Of a DNA stretch of 64,000 nt, positions 1-9,267 are shown piece by piece. This stretch comes from an uncultured Gammaproteobacteria bacterium. Lineage in GTDB: Bacteria > Pseudomonadota > Gammaproteobacteria > Steroidobacterales > UBA11654. The notes under the pieces were generated by a model. The model was not told the origin of the DNA. It worked only from the letters and a program-made list of their open reading frames with translations, and did no database searches. The number at the start of each line of letters is the position of its first letter. Positions within the stretch are counted from its first letter, which is position 1. The stretch lies in assembly GCA_902553145.1 (NCBI GenBank), contig CACDKD010000002.1:1-64000 (forward strand), given 5' to 3'. The position numbers and the translations under genes were made by a program.

Positions 1-51
1 GGTCAGATTTTACTGAACCTGCTGCTAATTTGTCACTTGGGGGCAAGATAG
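1..51 (+). CDS. Partial leucine-rich leader peptide (3' end)
   Basis: Reading from base 1 gives 16 codons ending at TAG 49-51; the start lies left of the window. Five of seven consecutive codons at 10-30 are Leu (TTA CTG AAC CTG CTG CTA ATT), followed by Ile. A short Leu-rich frame just before an intrinsic terminator and a leucine biosynthesis operon is the signature of a leader peptide for transcription attenuation, as in enterobacterial leuL. The alternative, the tail of an unrelated gene, cannot be excluded because the start is not in the window. Frame 3 is also open across this stretch, but it reads through the terminator and resembles nothing I know. Confidence 0.6.
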   Translation, partial: GQILLNLLLICHLGAR

Positions 52-107
52 AGTTTTTTTACTATAAAACGATTTCTAAGGCCCCGCAGAATAGCGGGGT
101 TTTTTTT
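39..107 (+). promoter_or_regulatory. Attenuator of the ilv/leu operon (terminator plus candidate antiterminator)
   Basis: The terminator is CCCCGC 82-87 paired with GCGGGG 94-99, loop AGAATA, followed by eight T at 100-107. Upstream, GGGGC 40-44, within the last leader codons, can pair with GCCCC 81-85 and so remove the 5' arm of the terminator. A ribosome stalled on the Leu codons would leave 40-44 free and allow read-through. A ribosome at the stop codon (49-51) would cover it and allow termination. The hairpin and T-run are directly visible; the mechanism is inferred from known amino-acid attenuators. Confidence 0.7.
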
Positions 108-138
108 ATAAATCTTAATTATATAGGGAGCACAACCA

Positions 139-1155
139 ATGCAAATATTTTATGACAGTGATGCTGATCAGAATATTGTTAAAGGGATGAACATAGTAAT
201 CGTTGGGTATGGATCGCAAGGACATGCTCACGCAAACAATCTGAAAGATTCTGGCGCTAATGTGACTGTTGCCCTTCGAAAGGAGTCTGAGTCTTGGGCA
301 AAAGCTGAGTCTGCTGGATTCATCGTTAAAGAAGTTGATGATGCAGTGCCTGAAGCAGATCTTGTGATGATGCTAATTCCTGATGAGAAACAGGCTGTAA
401 TGTATGAAAATCATCTTAAAGGTAATATCAAAGATGGAGCTGTTTTGGCCTTTGCTCACGGGTTTAATATCCATTTTGAAATGATTGTTCCAAGAGAAGA
501 TCTTGATGTAATAATGATCGCTCCAAAGGGACCGGGACATACTGTCCGTTCTCAATTTGAATCAGGCGCAGGAGTGCCTTGCTTACTCGCAATTCATAAA
601 AATGTTTCTGGTAAAGCAAAAGACATTGGTCTTTCGTATGCATCTTTAATAGGCTCAGGTCGAGCAGGAATTATAGAGACAAACTTTAAAGACGAGACTG
701 AAACAGATCTTTTTGGAGAACAAGCAGTGCTTTGTGGCGGGTTGACCTCTCTAATTCAAACAGGCTATGAGGTCTTGGTAGAAAATGGCTATCCACCTGA
801 AATGGCTTATTTTGAATGCCTACACGAGGTAAAACTCATCGTTGACCTCATTTATGAAGGAGGCCTTCAAAATATGAGGTACAGCATTTCCAATACTGCA
901 GAGTATGGGGATTATGTAACAGGTCCAAAAATTGTGAATCAAAGCACAAAAGAAACAATGCAGAAAATTCTAAGCGAGATACAGTCCGGAGAATTTGCCA
1001 AAGACTTCATGGATGACTGTAACTCTGGTGGTGACAAAATGAGTGAATACAGAAGAAATTCATCCGAACACTCTATAGAGGCAGTGGGAGAAAACCTTCG
1101 TTCAATGATGCCATGGATTTCTGCTAATAAAATTGTCGACAAAGCTAAAAATTAA
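139..1155 (+). CDS. ilvC: Ketol-acid reductoisomerase
   Basis: Converts 2-acetolactate (or 2-aceto-2-hydroxybutyrate) to the dihydroxy acid with NADPH and Mg2+, the second common step of branched-chain amino acid synthesis. The 338-residue length is that of the short class I enzyme. A Rossmann motif [13 protein letters not shown] lies at residues 23-35, K130 in APKGPG, and metal ligands D190 and E194 in the DLFGEQ segment. AGGGAG at 125-130 sits 8 nt before ATG 139. It is the first gene after the leader attenuator, and leuA follows after 2 nt, so the branched-chain genes form one transcript. No ilvB, ilvN or ilvD is in the window; they may lie to the left. Confidence 0.97.
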   Translation: MQIFYDSDADQNIVKGMNIVIVGYGSQGHAHANNLKDSGANVTVALRKESESWAKAESAGFIVKEVDDAVPEADLVMMLIPDEKQAVMYENHLKGNIKDGAVLAFAHGFNIHFEMIVPREDLDVIMIAPKGPGHTVRSQFESGAGVPCLLAIHKNVSGKAKDIGLSYASLIGSGRAGIIETNFKDETETDLFGEQAVLCGGLTSLIQTGYEVLVENGYPPEMAYFECLHEVKLIVDLIYEGGLQNMRYSISNTAEYGDYVTGPKIVNQSTKETMQKILSEIQSGEFAKDFMDDCNSGGDKMSEYRRNSSEHSIEAVGENLRSMMPWISANKIVDKAKN

Positions 1156-1157
1156 TC

Positions 1158-2693
1158 ATGAAAGAATCTAGAGAAATAATTATATTTGACACAACACTCC
1201 GTGATGGTGAGCAAGCACCTGGATGCAGTATGACTATGGGTGAAAAATTAAAGATTGCTCACGCTTTAAAAGAATTAAATGTTGATGTGATTGAAGCAGG
1301 TTTTGCTGCCGCATCTCCTGGTGATTTTGATGCTGTAAATGCAATTGCATCCGAGATTGATGGTCCAACTATATGTTCGCTTGCAAGATGCAATGAGAGC
1401 GATATAGAAAAGGCTTACGAAGCCCTGAAGGTAAATAAAAATAGAAGAGTTCATGTCTTTGTAGCTACGAGTGAAATTCATCTCAAACACAAACTAAATA
1501 TGGCAAAAGATGAGGTTCTCAAAGCTGCTTACGAAGGTGTAAAAATGGCGAAGTCATTCTGTGAAAATGTTGAGTTTTCTCCTGAGGATGCTTCCAGAAC
1601 TGATCATGGTTTTCTAACCGAAGTTGTGAATGCTGCAATTGAAGCAGGTGCGACAACAATCAATGTTCCAGATACGGTAGGATACACAATCCCCTATGAG
1701 TTTGGTGAACTATTTAAGCACTTGATTTCAAACTGCAATGATACTGAGAATGTGATCTTCAGTGTCCATTGTCACGATGACCTTGGCCTTTCTGTAGCGA
1801 ATAGCTTGGCTGCAGTTGAATCTGGAGCAAGACAAATCGAGTGCACAATTAATGGCATTGGAGAGCGAGCTGGAAATACCTCACTTGAGGAAGTATGTAT
1901 GGCAATCAGAACAAGAGAAGAGTATTTCGATTTTAAAACATCGATTGATTCAACAAAGCTATATCCCACCAGTCGATTGGTCTCTTCGATTACGGGTATG
2001 CATGTCCCAAGAAATAAAGCCATCGTTGGCGACAATGCCTTTGCACATGAAGCAGGTATTCATCAACACGGCATGCTTAGAGATTCATCTACATATGAAA
2101 TCATGAAGCCTCAGGATGTTGGTATTGCAAGATCAAACCTAGTGCTTGGAAAACATAGTGGGAGACATGCTTTTTTAGATAGGATTAATGAGCTAGGATT
2201 TGCACTAGAGAAAGATGAGATTGATCCAGCTTTTCAGGAATTCAAGAAATTAGCTGATAGAAAAAAGGAAATATTCGATACAGACATAGAAGCAATCGTT
2301 CTAAATGCGGATATTGCCAATATGAGCCGTTGGAGCCTTATGGACCTAGAGACAACTTCAGGCTCATCATGGGGATCTACAGCATCACTGAAATTGAAAG
2401 ATTCTGGAGAAGAGATAATCGAGAGGGACAATAATAGCAATCCTGCCAGTGGACCAATTGAAGCTGTTTTCAATATCATAAGTGATATCACAGGATATAA
2501 ACTTGAATTGACAAATTTTGAGATTCACAGTGTCAGTGTTGGAGACGACGCACAGGGAGAAGTAACTGTCACAGTAAGCTATAACGGACAAAATTATAGA
2601 GGGCATGGCATTAGTACTGATATTATCGAATCAGGTGCTTTGGCTTATCTTGAAGTCATAAACAGAATTGAAAGAAATCAAGCAAAACATTAG
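1158..2693 (+). CDS. leuA: 2-isopropylmalate synthase
   Basis: Condenses acetyl-CoA with 2-oxoisovalerate, the committed step of leucine synthesis. The N-terminal catalytic TIM barrel starts with IFDTTLRDGEQAPGCSM (residues 8-24), which holds the metal-binding Asp and catalytic Arg. HCHDD near residue 205 and NGIGERAGN near residue 230 are conserved metal and active-site motifs. The C-terminal part (from about residue 390) is the regulatory domain that binds leucine for feedback inhibition. At 511 residues it matches the long bacterial LeuA type. It lies 2 nt after ilvC and 8 nt before ilvE, so it is likely controlled both by the upstream attenuator and by allosteric feedback. Confidence 0.97.
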   Translation: MKESREIIIFDTTLRDGEQAPGCSMTMGEKLKIAHALKELNVDVIEAGFAAASPGDFDAVNAIASEIDGPTICSLARCNESDIEKAYEALKVNKNRRVHVFVATSEIHLKHKLNMAKDEVLKAAYEGVKMAKSFCENVEFSPEDASRTDHGFLTEVVNAAIEAGATTINVPDTVGYTIPYEFGELFKHLISNCNDTENVIFSVHCHDDLGLSVANSLAAVESGARQIECTINGIGERAGNTSLEEVCMAIRTREEYFDFKTSIDSTKLYPTSRLVSSITGMHVPRNKAIVGDNAFAHEAGIHQHGMLRDSSTYEIMKPQDVGIARSNLVLGKHSGRHAFLDRINELGFALEKDEIDPAFQEFKKLADRKKEIFDTDIEAIVLNADIANMSRWSLMDLETTSGSSWGSTASLKLKDSGEEIIERDNNSNPASGPIEAVFNIISDITGYKLELTNFEIHSVSVGDDAQGEVTVTVSYNGQNYRGHGISTDIIESGALAYLEVINRIERNQAKH

Positions 2694-2701
2694 GAGAGAT
2701 T

Positions 2702-3631
2702 ATGCCACTCAAGCCAACAAAGAAGATTTGGTTTAATAATGAACTTGTTTCATGGGAGTCTGCTAAAATCCATGTGCTCAGCTATGCTTTGCATTATGGT
2801 TCGGCAGTCTTTGAAGGAATAAGAGCATATTCTACAGACAATGGCTCACAAATCTTCCGATTAAATGAGCACGTAAGAAGGTTATACAATTCTGCAAAGA
2901 TTTACAGAATGAATATTTCTTACACTGAGAATGAGGTGATTGAGGCATGTAGAAAAGTAGTTTCAGTCAATGAATTACATAGCGGAGCATATATCAGGCC
3001 TATAGCATTCAGGGGATACAATGATCTCGGTCTCCACGCATCCATGGATGATGATATAGAAGTTGCTGTTGCTGCCTGGGAATGGGGTACCTACCTTGGA
3101 GCAGATGCATTAAAGAATGGAGTGGATGTTTGCATATCATCGTGGAATAGAAACGCACCCAATACAATACCTGTTATGGCAAAAGCATCTGGGAACTATC
3201 TATCTGGGACATTAGTTGCAATTGAAGCTAAAGAAAATGGATACGATGAAGGTATTTGCTTAGACTCAGATGGTTTTGTAAGTGAAGGTGCAGGCGAGAA
3301 TATTTTTATGGTAAGGAATGAAAAGCTCATCACCCCTCCTCTCAGTTCTTCCATTTTAGATGGGATAACAAGAGACTCAGTAATGAAGATTGCGGACGAT
3401 CTAAATATTGAATGCATCGAGAGAAGAATCACAAGAGAAGAACTCTATCTCGCAGATGAATTATTTTTTACTGGCACTGCAGCAGAGATTACCCCCATCA
3501 GAAGCGTAGATAGAATTCAAATTAGAGAAGGGAAAAGAGGCCCCATCACAGAAAGCATTCAAAGTGTATTCTTTGGCTTGTTTAATGGCGAATCTGACGA
3601 TAAATGGAATTGGTTGACCTCTGTTGAGTAA
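2702..3631 (+). CDS. ilvE: Branched-chain amino acid aminotransferase
   Basis: PLP enzyme that transaminates the oxo-acid precursors of Leu, Ile and Val with glutamate. It is a class IV fold-type IV aminotransferase: [18 protein letters not shown] near residues 25-43, PLP lysine in [11 protein letters not shown] near residue 160, and the cofactor-phosphate segment SEGAGENIF near residue 197. The length (309) is standard. GGAGA precedes the ATG. Its end overlaps the start of leuC by 8 nt. An ilvE inside the leu cluster lets one transcript provide the final transamination step. Confidence 0.95.
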   Translation: MPLKPTKKIWFNNELVSWESAKIHVLSYALHYGSAVFEGIRAYSTDNGSQIFRLNEHVRRLYNSAKIYRMNISYTENEVIEACRKVVSVNELHSGAYIRPIAFRGYNDLGLHASMDDDIEVAVAAWEWGTYLGADALKNGVDVCISSWNRNAPNTIPVMAKASGNYLSGTLVAIEAKENGYDEGICLDSDGFVSEGAGENIFMVRNEKLITPPLSSSILDGITRDSVMKIADDLNIECIERRITREELYLADELFFTGTAAEITPIRSVDRIQIREGKRGPITESIQSVFFGLFNGESDDKWNWLTSVE

Positions 3632-5033
3632 CTCTGGAAAAACATTATTTGAAAAGGTCTGGAACGATCATTTGGTTCTTCAGGAGACTGAAGAGACACC
3701 AGCAATACTCTATATTGACCTTCACCTCATTCATGAAGTTACAACGCCCCAAGCATTTCAGTCCCTGAGAGATCAAGGTTTTTCTGTAAGAGATCCAAAC
3801 AAAGTTTTGGCAACAATGGATCATTCCACTCCGACTCTGCCAGTCAAAAGTTTAAGAGATCTCGATATAGTTGCTGAAAAAGGGCCTGCCGATCAAATCA
3901 GAGACATGATAAGAAATTGTGAAGAATTTGGAATTGAGCTTCATGGTTTTGATTCAGATAAAAGAGGAATAGTTCATGTGATTGGACCAGAGTTAGGTGC
4001 TACTCAACCAGGAAAAACAATTGTTTGTGGCGATAGCCATACAAGCACACACGGTGCGTTTGGTGCACTTGCATTTGGCATAGGCACAACAGAGGTTGGT
4101 CACGTCTTGGCATCACAATGTCTTCTGCAGAGAAAACCAAGGACATTAGCAGTCAATATGAATGGTGCTCTCAAATCGGGTGTATCTGCAAAAGACATCA
4201 TATTAAGAATCATTCAAAAGCTTGGAGTTGATGGTGGCGTTGGGCATGTCATTGAGTACAGAGGGTCAACAGCGAGCATTCTTTCACTGGAAGAGAGAAT
4301 GACCATATGCAACATGAGCATTGAAGCAGGTGCAAGAGCTGGAATGTTTGCACCTGATGACAAAACTTTTAATTACTTAATTGATAAACCAATGTCACCT
4401 AAAGGATTAGCTTGGGATCAGGCAGTTGAAAAATGGTCAACATTGGTAAGCGATGACAATTGTGAATTCGATAAGGAAATAGATATTGATGTTGATCATT
4501 TATCTCCAATGATTACATATGGAACCAATCCTGGAATGGCTATTCAGATTGATGACATTGTCCCAGAATCAAATTCCGATCTTGGTTATAAAAAATCACT
4601 GAACTACATGCAGATTGAAGCTGGCAGACCTCTCCTTGGAAAAGAAATCGATGTTGTTTTTATAGGGAGCTGTACGAATTCAAGAATATCTGATTTAGAA
4701 GATGCAGCCGAGATACTTCAAGGTCAAAAAGTGGCAAATGGTATAAGGGCATTGATTGTGCCAGGATCTCAAGCAGTTAAGAAAGAAGCAGAAAGCCTTG
4801 GACTTGATAAAATTTTCGAATCTGCAGGCGCTGAATGGCGAGAATCTGGGTGTTCAATGTGTTTAGGAATGAATGGGGACACTGTAGGAAATGGACAACT
4901 TGCTGTCAGCACCAGCAATCGAAACTTTGAGGGCAGACAAGGAAAAGGAGCAAGGACGATCTTGGCAAGTCCTAAAACTGCTGCTGCATCTGCAATTGCT
5001 GGCTCTGTTGAGGATCCTAGAAAATATAGTTAA
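3624..5033 (+). CDS. leuC: 3-isopropylmalate dehydratase large subunit
   Basis: Aconitase-family subunit that, with LeuD, isomerises 2- to 3-isopropylmalate using a [4Fe-4S] cluster. Family motifs seen: [20 protein letters not shown] near residue 135, the cluster cysteine in [12 protein letters not shown] near residue 350, and the cysteine pair in [10 protein letters not shown] near residue 412. The start is TTG 3624, overlapping the ilvE stop. CTG 3621 is the only other near option because an in-frame stop lies at 3615. No strong Shine-Dalgarno precedes it, so translational coupling to ilvE is likely. The length (469) is typical. Confidence 0.96.
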   Translation: MSNSGKTLFEKVWNDHLVLQETEETPAILYIDLHLIHEVTTPQAFQSLRDQGFSVRDPNKVLATMDHSTPTLPVKSLRDLDIVAEKGPADQIRDMIRNCEEFGIELHGFDSDKRGIVHVIGPELGATQPGKTIVCGDSHTSTHGAFGALAFGIGTTEVGHVLASQCLLQRKPRTLAVNMNGALKSGVSAKDIILRIIQKLGVDGGVGHVIEYRGSTASILSLEERMTICNMSIEAGARAGMFAPDDKTFNYLIDKPMSPKGLAWDQAVEKWSTLVSDDNCEFDKEIDIDVDHLSPMITYGTNPGMAIQIDDIVPESNSDLGYKKSLNYMQIEAGRPLLGKEIDVVFIGSCTNSRISDLEDAAEILQGQKVANGIRALIVPGSQAVKKEAESLGLDKIFESAGAEWRESGCSMCLGMNGDTVGNGQLAVSTSNRNFEGRQGKGARTILASPKTAAASAIAGSVEDPRKYS

Positions 5034-5037
5034 TTCC

Positions 5038-5610
5038 ATGGAAAAGATTATTCAATTTAGCTCAAAAACAGTTGTCTTGGCAGTCAATGACATTGATACA
5101 GATCAAATTATACCTGCAAGGTATTTAACTGTGACAACGAAAGATGGACTCGGTGAAGGTTTATTTGCAGATTGGAGGTTCGATGAGTCTGGAGAAAAAG
5201 TAGAAGAATTTCCATTAAATCAGGAAAAGTCATCAGGATGCTCTATATTGGTTGCTGGTAGTAATTTTGGTTGTGGATCATCACGTGAACATGCCCCATG
5301 GGCACTCGTTGATTATGGATTCAAAGCAATTTTGAGCACATCATTTGCAGATATCTTTAAAAACAATGCGTTAAAAAATGGTCTGCTTCCATTATCAATA
5401 TCTAAAGAGTTTCATCGAATGCTCATTGAGAATGAAGGGACTGAGATTACTATTAGCCTCGAAAAAATGACAATTGAAAGCTCTAATGGAATGACCGAGA
5501 CATTCGATTTAGAGCCTTTTTCAAGATATTGCTTAATGAACGGAGTTGATCAGCTTGGATTCATAATGAAACACGAAGATCAAATCAATGCATTTGAAAA
5601 CAAAGGATAA
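5038..5610 (+). CDS. leuD: 3-isopropylmalate dehydratase small subunit
   Basis: Small swivel-domain subunit of isopropylmalate isomerase, partner of LeuC. The ATG at 5038 is 4 nt after the leuC stop and gives 190 residues, the normal size; the frame stays open further upstream but only as overlap with leuC. Characteristic motifs are NDIDTDQIIPARYL near residue 16 and GSNFGCGSSREHAPWAL near residue 72, where the substrate-contacting SSREH loop is found. It is followed after 3 nt by leuB. Confidence 0.96.
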   Translation: MEKIIQFSSKTVVLAVNDIDTDQIIPARYLTVTTKDGLGEGLFADWRFDESGEKVEEFPLNQEKSSGCSILVAGSNFGCGSSREHAPWALVDYGFKAILSTSFADIFKNNALKNGLLPLSISKEFHRMLIENEGTEITISLEKMTIESSNGMTETFDLEPFSRYCLMNGVDQLGFIMKHEDQINAFENKG

Positions 5611-5613
5611 TAA

Positions 5614-6669
5614 ATGAAAGCAGAAATAACTGTATTGTCGGGTGACGGGATTGGTCCTGAAATCACAGAGCATGCATTGCATATTCTCACTGCAATTGAA
5701 AAAAAATATGGCCATGAGTTTATTTTGCACGATGCTCTGTTTGGGGGTATTGCCATCGACAAAACTGGCGATCCTTATCCACAGGAAACAAGGGATCTTT
5801 GCAAAACATCTGATGCCGTTCTTTTAGGTGCTGTTGGAGGACCAAAATGGAGCGATCCCAAGGCAAAGACGAGACCTGAGAAAGGCTTGTTAGATATGAG
5901 ATCAGACCTCGGTGTTTATGCAAACCTAAGGCAAATAAAGACTTATCCTCAGTTAATTGATAATTCACCGATTGAAAACTCTAGGTTGAAAGATATTGAT
6001 ATCTTATTTGTCCGTGAGTTGATCGGCGGCATATATTTTGGCGAAAAAGAAAAGTCAGAAGATTATGCAAAAGATGTATGCGAATATTCAGCGACTGAGA
6101 TAGAGCGTATCGTTAAAGTTGCTGCAGATTTATCGAAGAAAAGAAAAAATAAGCTGACGTCCGTTGATAAAGCGAACGTGATGGCAACTTCACAACTTTG
6201 GAGATCAGTGACAACCACTGTGATTGAAAATGAATATCCGGATTTAGAAATTGAACACCTTTTAGTCGATGCTGCAACCATGCATCTGCTCTCTCGCCCA
6301 GCAGACTTTGATGTAGTTGTTGCTGAGAATCTTTTTGGAGACATCTTAACGGATGAGGCATCCATGCTGACGGGATCGATAGGCATGATCCCTTCCGCTT
6401 CTCTCGGCGATAATAATTTCGGCGTGTATGAACCTATTCATGGTTCTGCACCAGATATTCAGGGCAAAGGCCTTGCAAATCCATGCGGCATGATTCTTTC
6501 AGTTGCTATGATGCTTGAGCACTCACTGAATCTGATTGACGAAGCAAATGAAATTGAGAATGCAGTTCAAACAGCACTCAATCAAGGAATCTTTACCGCC
6601 GATCTTTCATCTCATGACCATGTTTCAACGGATGAGATGGGAGAAGCCATACTCTCAAATATAAATTAA
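5614..6669 (+). CDS. leuB: 3-isopropylmalate dehydrogenase
   Basis: Oxidises and decarboxylates 3-isopropylmalate to 2-oxoisocaproate with NAD+. The start motif LSGDGIGPEI (residues 8-17) and PKWSDP near residue 77 fit LeuB. RELIGGIYFG near residue 136 is the LeuB signature of the isocitrate/isopropylmalate dehydrogenase family. The metal-binding D and NLFGDILTDE motif lies near residue 240, and the NAD adenine-binding GSAPDIQGKGLANP loop near residue 280. It is 351 residues long and is the last gene of the ilv-leu operon. A 92-nt gap with a new promoter follows; I see no hairpin terminator there. Confidence 0.97.
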   Translation: MKAEITVLSGDGIGPEITEHALHILTAIEKKYGHEFILHDALFGGIAIDKTGDPYPQETRDLCKTSDAVLLGAVGGPKWSDPKAKTRPEKGLLDMRSDLGVYANLRQIKTYPQLIDNSPIENSRLKDIDILFVRELIGGIYFGEKEKSEDYAKDVCEYSATEIERIVKVAADLSKKRKNKLTSVDKANVMATSQLWRSVTTTVIENEYPDLEIEHLLVDAATMHLLSRPADFDVVVAENLFGDILTDEASMLTGSIGMIPSASLGDNNFGVYEPIHGSAPDIQGKGLANPCGMILSVAMMLEHSLNLIDEANEIENAVQTALNQGIFTADLSSHDHVSTDEMGEAILSNIN

Positions 6670-6688
6670 CATCTGCTCGATTTAAGTG

Positions 6689-6742
6689 TTGTATTTGATA
6701 TTTCTCTCATTATAATGTCATGCTGTACTAACACATTAGCAC
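6689..6742 (+). promoter_or_regulatory. his operon promoter with TrpR-type operator
   Basis: A sigma70-type promoter is visible: TTGTAT 6689-6694, a 16-bp spacer, and a perfect TATAAT at 6711-6716, predicting a start near 6723. An imperfect palindrome at 6725-6742 (GTACTAA CACA TTAGCAC; arms match at 6 of 7 positions) sits over the predicted start. From memory, E. coli TrpR operators have the same 18-bp geometry with GTACTA and TAGTAC-like arms, and the next gene encodes a TrpR-family protein. Repression and autoregulation at this site are inferred. No His-rich leader peptide is seen. Confidence 0.6.
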
Positions 6743-6761
6743 AATAGGACAAAGTGAAAAG

Positions 6762-7070
6762 ATGAAAATAGAAAGAGTTTTGACAAAAGAAGAGGAAAAG
6801 GTTGCTGAAGAGCGATTCTACAAAGCAATAATGAGCCTGAATGATGTAGATGAATATCGTTCATTTTTTAATGATATTTTTACACCGGCTGAATTTGAAT
6901 CCATTAAAGATCGATGGAGCGTCGCTGAACTTCTTGATAAAGGTTATACGTACAGAGAAATAAAAACCATGACAGGTGTGAGTCTTACAACAATTGGAAG
7001 GGTTGCAAGATTTCTTTTTGATGGAGCAAATGGTTACAAAATGGCACTAGAGAGAGTAAATAAAAAATGA
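6762..7070 (+). CDS. TrpR/YerC-family transcriptional regulator of the his operon
   Basis: A 102-residue all-helical protein of the TrpR-like YerC/YecD family. A dimerisation region is followed by a helix-turn-helix at about residues 62-86 (GYTYREIKTMTGVSLTTIGR), where TGVSLTTIGRV is the recognition helix region. It is the first gene of the his operon and overlaps hisG by an ATGA junction. Its promoter carries a TrpR-operator-like palindrome. A YerC relative in Firmicutes has been proposed as a histidine regulator (HisR), as I recall; the same role here is inferred from position. The corepressor, perhaps histidine, is not known. The Shine-Dalgarno is weak (AGGAC 6746-6750, 11 nt away). Confidence 0.8.
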   Translation: MKIERVLTKEEEKVAEERFYKAIMSLNDVDEYRSFFNDIFTPAEFESIKDRWSVAELLDKGYTYREIKTMTGVSLTTIGRVARFLFDGANGYKMALERVNKK

Positions 7071-7960
7071 ACGAACGAATTAAAATAGCCATTCAGAAAT
7101 CCGGTAGATTAACAGAACACAGCACTACCCTGCTCCAAAAATGTGGCCTTATCATCAGTCATACCAAAGACCAATTGATAGGATATGGAGAAAACATGCC
7201 TTTCGATATCATGTTTGTAAGGGACGACGATATTCCAGGATTGATTCAAGAAAATCTTTGTGAAATAGGGATTGTTGGTGCGAATGTCGCTATTGAAAAA
7301 CAGCTTTCATACGAGTCAAGTCAATTGCCTTCTCAATTTGTTCTTGAATCATCGCTTGATTTTGGTCACTGCAAGCTCTCCTTTGCATACCCAGAGACAT
7401 CGAGCATTCGATCGGTCAATGATCTTGAAGGCAAAACAATAGCAACCAGCTATCCATTTACAGTAAAAAACTACTTCGCTGAGAATCAGATTAATGCAAG
7501 AGTCACAGAATTTTCTGGTGCTGTAGAGTTGGCGCCAAGTTTGGGTAAAGCCGAAGCAATTTGCGATCTCGTTTCATCAGGAAACACTATAAAGGCGCAT
7601 AATTTAGTGCTTGGAGAAACAATATTAGAAAGCGTTGCAACTGTTCTTAAATCCAATTCAAATCAGTCAGCTTTTAAACAAATGTGGATCGATAAAATCA
7701 TTGAAAGAATCAATGGTGTTCTCCAAGTAAATGAAAGCAAATACATCATGATGCATGCTCCAAAAGATGCAATTAATGAGATCACTACCCTTCTGCCTGG
7801 AACAGAGTCACCAACGGTGATTCCATTGGATGGCATCAGTGATACAGTTGCAGTTCATGTTGTTTGTAAAGAGACGGTATTTTGGGAGACTTTAGAGGAG
7901 CTCAAAGAAGTGGGCGCGTCATCCATATTAGTGGTGCCTGTTGAGAAAATGTTGATGTAG
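7067..7960 (+). CDS. hisG: ATP phosphoribosyltransferase (long form)
   Basis: First step of histidine synthesis: ATP plus PRPP gives N1-phosphoribosyl-ATP. At 297 residues it is the long hexameric form with the C-terminal regulatory ACT-like domain (from about residue 220), which binds histidine, so no HisZ is needed. Seen are KIAIQKSGRL near residue 5, IGIVGANVAIE near residue 66, and the PRPP-binding stretch with EFSGAVELAPSLG near residue 145. The ATG overlaps the stop of the TrpR-like gene. hisD follows after 5 nt. Confidence 0.96.
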   Translation: MNERIKIAIQKSGRLTEHSTTLLQKCGLIISHTKDQLIGYGENMPFDIMFVRDDDIPGLIQENLCEIGIVGANVAIEKQLSYESSQLPSQFVLESSLDFGHCKLSFAYPETSSIRSVNDLEGKTIATSYPFTVKNYFAENQINARVTEFSGAVELAPSLGKAEAICDLVSSGNTIKAHNLVLGETILESVATVLKSNSNQSAFKQMWIDKIIERINGVLQVNESKYIMMHAPKDAINEITTLLPGTESPTVIPLDGISDTVAVHVVCKETVFWETLEELKEVGASSILVVPVEKMLM

Positions 7961-7965
7961 TAATT

Positions 7966-9267
7966 ATGAAACTTGAGATCATAAAATGGAAAGAACTGAC
8001 TGAAGATGAAAAAATAGCATCTCTTAAGAGGCCTGTTATTGAGAGCATAGAGGAACAAGAGTCAGTTATCACTGAGATATTCAATGAGGTCAAATCAAAT
8101 GGCGACCAAGCCATTAAGAGATATACAAAAATGTATGACGGTGTAGAGATTGATAATCTATTGATGAGCGACAAAGAAATTACTTCTGCATTCGATAGGG
8201 TGCCAAATACTTTGATTCAGTCCATCGAAAATGCAATTGAAAATGTCAAAACATTTCATGAAAAAAACTTCCAAAGCGATACAAATAAGGTTGAAGTAAG
8301 AACCGGAGTAAATTGTCAGATAATAAAAAGACCCATTGAAAATGTAGGTCTTTATATACCTGCAGGAAATAATCCACTTCCTTCGACTGCAATAATGTTG
8401 GGTGTACCCTCCTCGCTTGCCATGAATAAGGAATCCATTATCGTTTCTCCGCCCAATGACTCAGGCGTTGTGAATGATTCAATTGTTGTTGCAGCAAAAT
8501 TAAGCGGTATAGGAAGGATTTGTAAAGTGGGAGGAGCTCAATCAATCGCTGCTCTAGCATACGGCACCGAATCAATTCCTCAGGTGGATAAAATATTTGG
8601 ACCGGGAAATAGTTGGGTTACCAAAGCCAAACAAATGATCTCTTTATTAAACCTCCCTGTTTCAATCGATATGCCAGCTGGACCAACTGAAGTTCTGATT
8701 ATTTCCGATGGGAATACCAATCCTGAATTCATTGCTTATGATTTACTATCACAGGCTGAACACGGCGTAGATTCTCAAGTTATACTTATTTCTCAGAATG
8801 ATTCATTTCTCAAAAAAGTTGCAATCGAAATAGATAAAGCAATATCAAAAATCAGAACCCAAGAGATTGCTAAGATTTCAATGAAAAATTCCAAATTAAT
8901 TTTTGTTGATGACATTCAGGAAGCAATTAATATCTCAAATTATTATGCGCCAGAGCACTTGATCATTAACTGCAAGAATGCAGAAAAACTAGTACAAAAA
9001 ATATCATCAGCAGGTTCAGTATTTCTTGGCGAATGGAGCCCAGAATCTGCAGGTGATTACTGCAGTGGAACAAATCATGTTTTACCTACGGCAGGCTTTG
9101 CAAGATCATACAGTGGTTTGTCTGTAGATAGTTTTTGCAAATCAATATCTGTTCAAAGTTTGACCAAGAAAGGATTAGAGATAATTGGCGATGATATTAT
9201 TAATCTTGCAATGGCAGAAGGGCTAGAGGCACATGCAAAAGCAGTTGAAGTAAGGATTAAGAAATGA
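7966..9267 (+). CDS. hisD: Histidinol dehydrogenase
   Basis: Zn-dependent enzyme for the last two oxidations, L-histidinol to L-histidine with two NAD+. The 433-residue protein carries [19 protein letters not shown] near residue 125, the family signature around [17 protein letters not shown] near residue 208, [11 protein letters not shown] near residue 232, the zinc-ligand segment SQAEHG near residue 262 and YAPEHL near residue 328. The C-terminal [13 protein letters not shown] segment is the usual substrate/zinc region. It overlaps hisC by 4 nt. Confidence 0.97.
   Translation: MKLEIIKWKELTEDEKIASLKRPVIESIEEQESVITEIFNEVKSNGDQAIKRYTKMYDGVEIDNLLMSDKEITSAFDRVPNTLIQSIENAIENVKTFHEKNFQSDTNKVEVRTGVNCQIIKRPIENVGLYIPAGNNPLPSTAIMLGVPSSLAMNKESIIVSPPNDSGVVNDSIVVAAKLSGIGRICKVGGAQSIAALAYGTESIPQVDKIFGPGNSWVTKAKQMISLLNLPVSIDMPAGPTEVLIISDGNTNPEFIAYDLLSQAEHGVDSQVILISQNDSFLKKVAIEIDKAISKIRTQEIAKISMKNSKLIFVDDIQEAINISNYYAPEHLIINCKNAEKLVQKISSAGSVFLGEWSPESAGDYCSGTNHVLPTAGFARSYSGLSVDSFCKSISVQSLTKKGLEIIGDDIINLAMAEGLEAHAKAVEVRIKK

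Noticed and set aside
3-137. Frame 3 open reading at the left edge
   Set aside because: It runs through the terminator hairpin and T-run and resembles no known protein; the frame 1 leader explains the region better.
4891-5037. N-terminal extension of LeuD overlapping leuC
   Set aside because: The 49 extra residues are leuC read in another frame; LeuD family starts align with ATG 5038.
6670-6761. Histidine attenuator before the his operon
   Set aside because: No run of His codons and no terminator hairpin; a promoter with a palindromic operator is seen instead.
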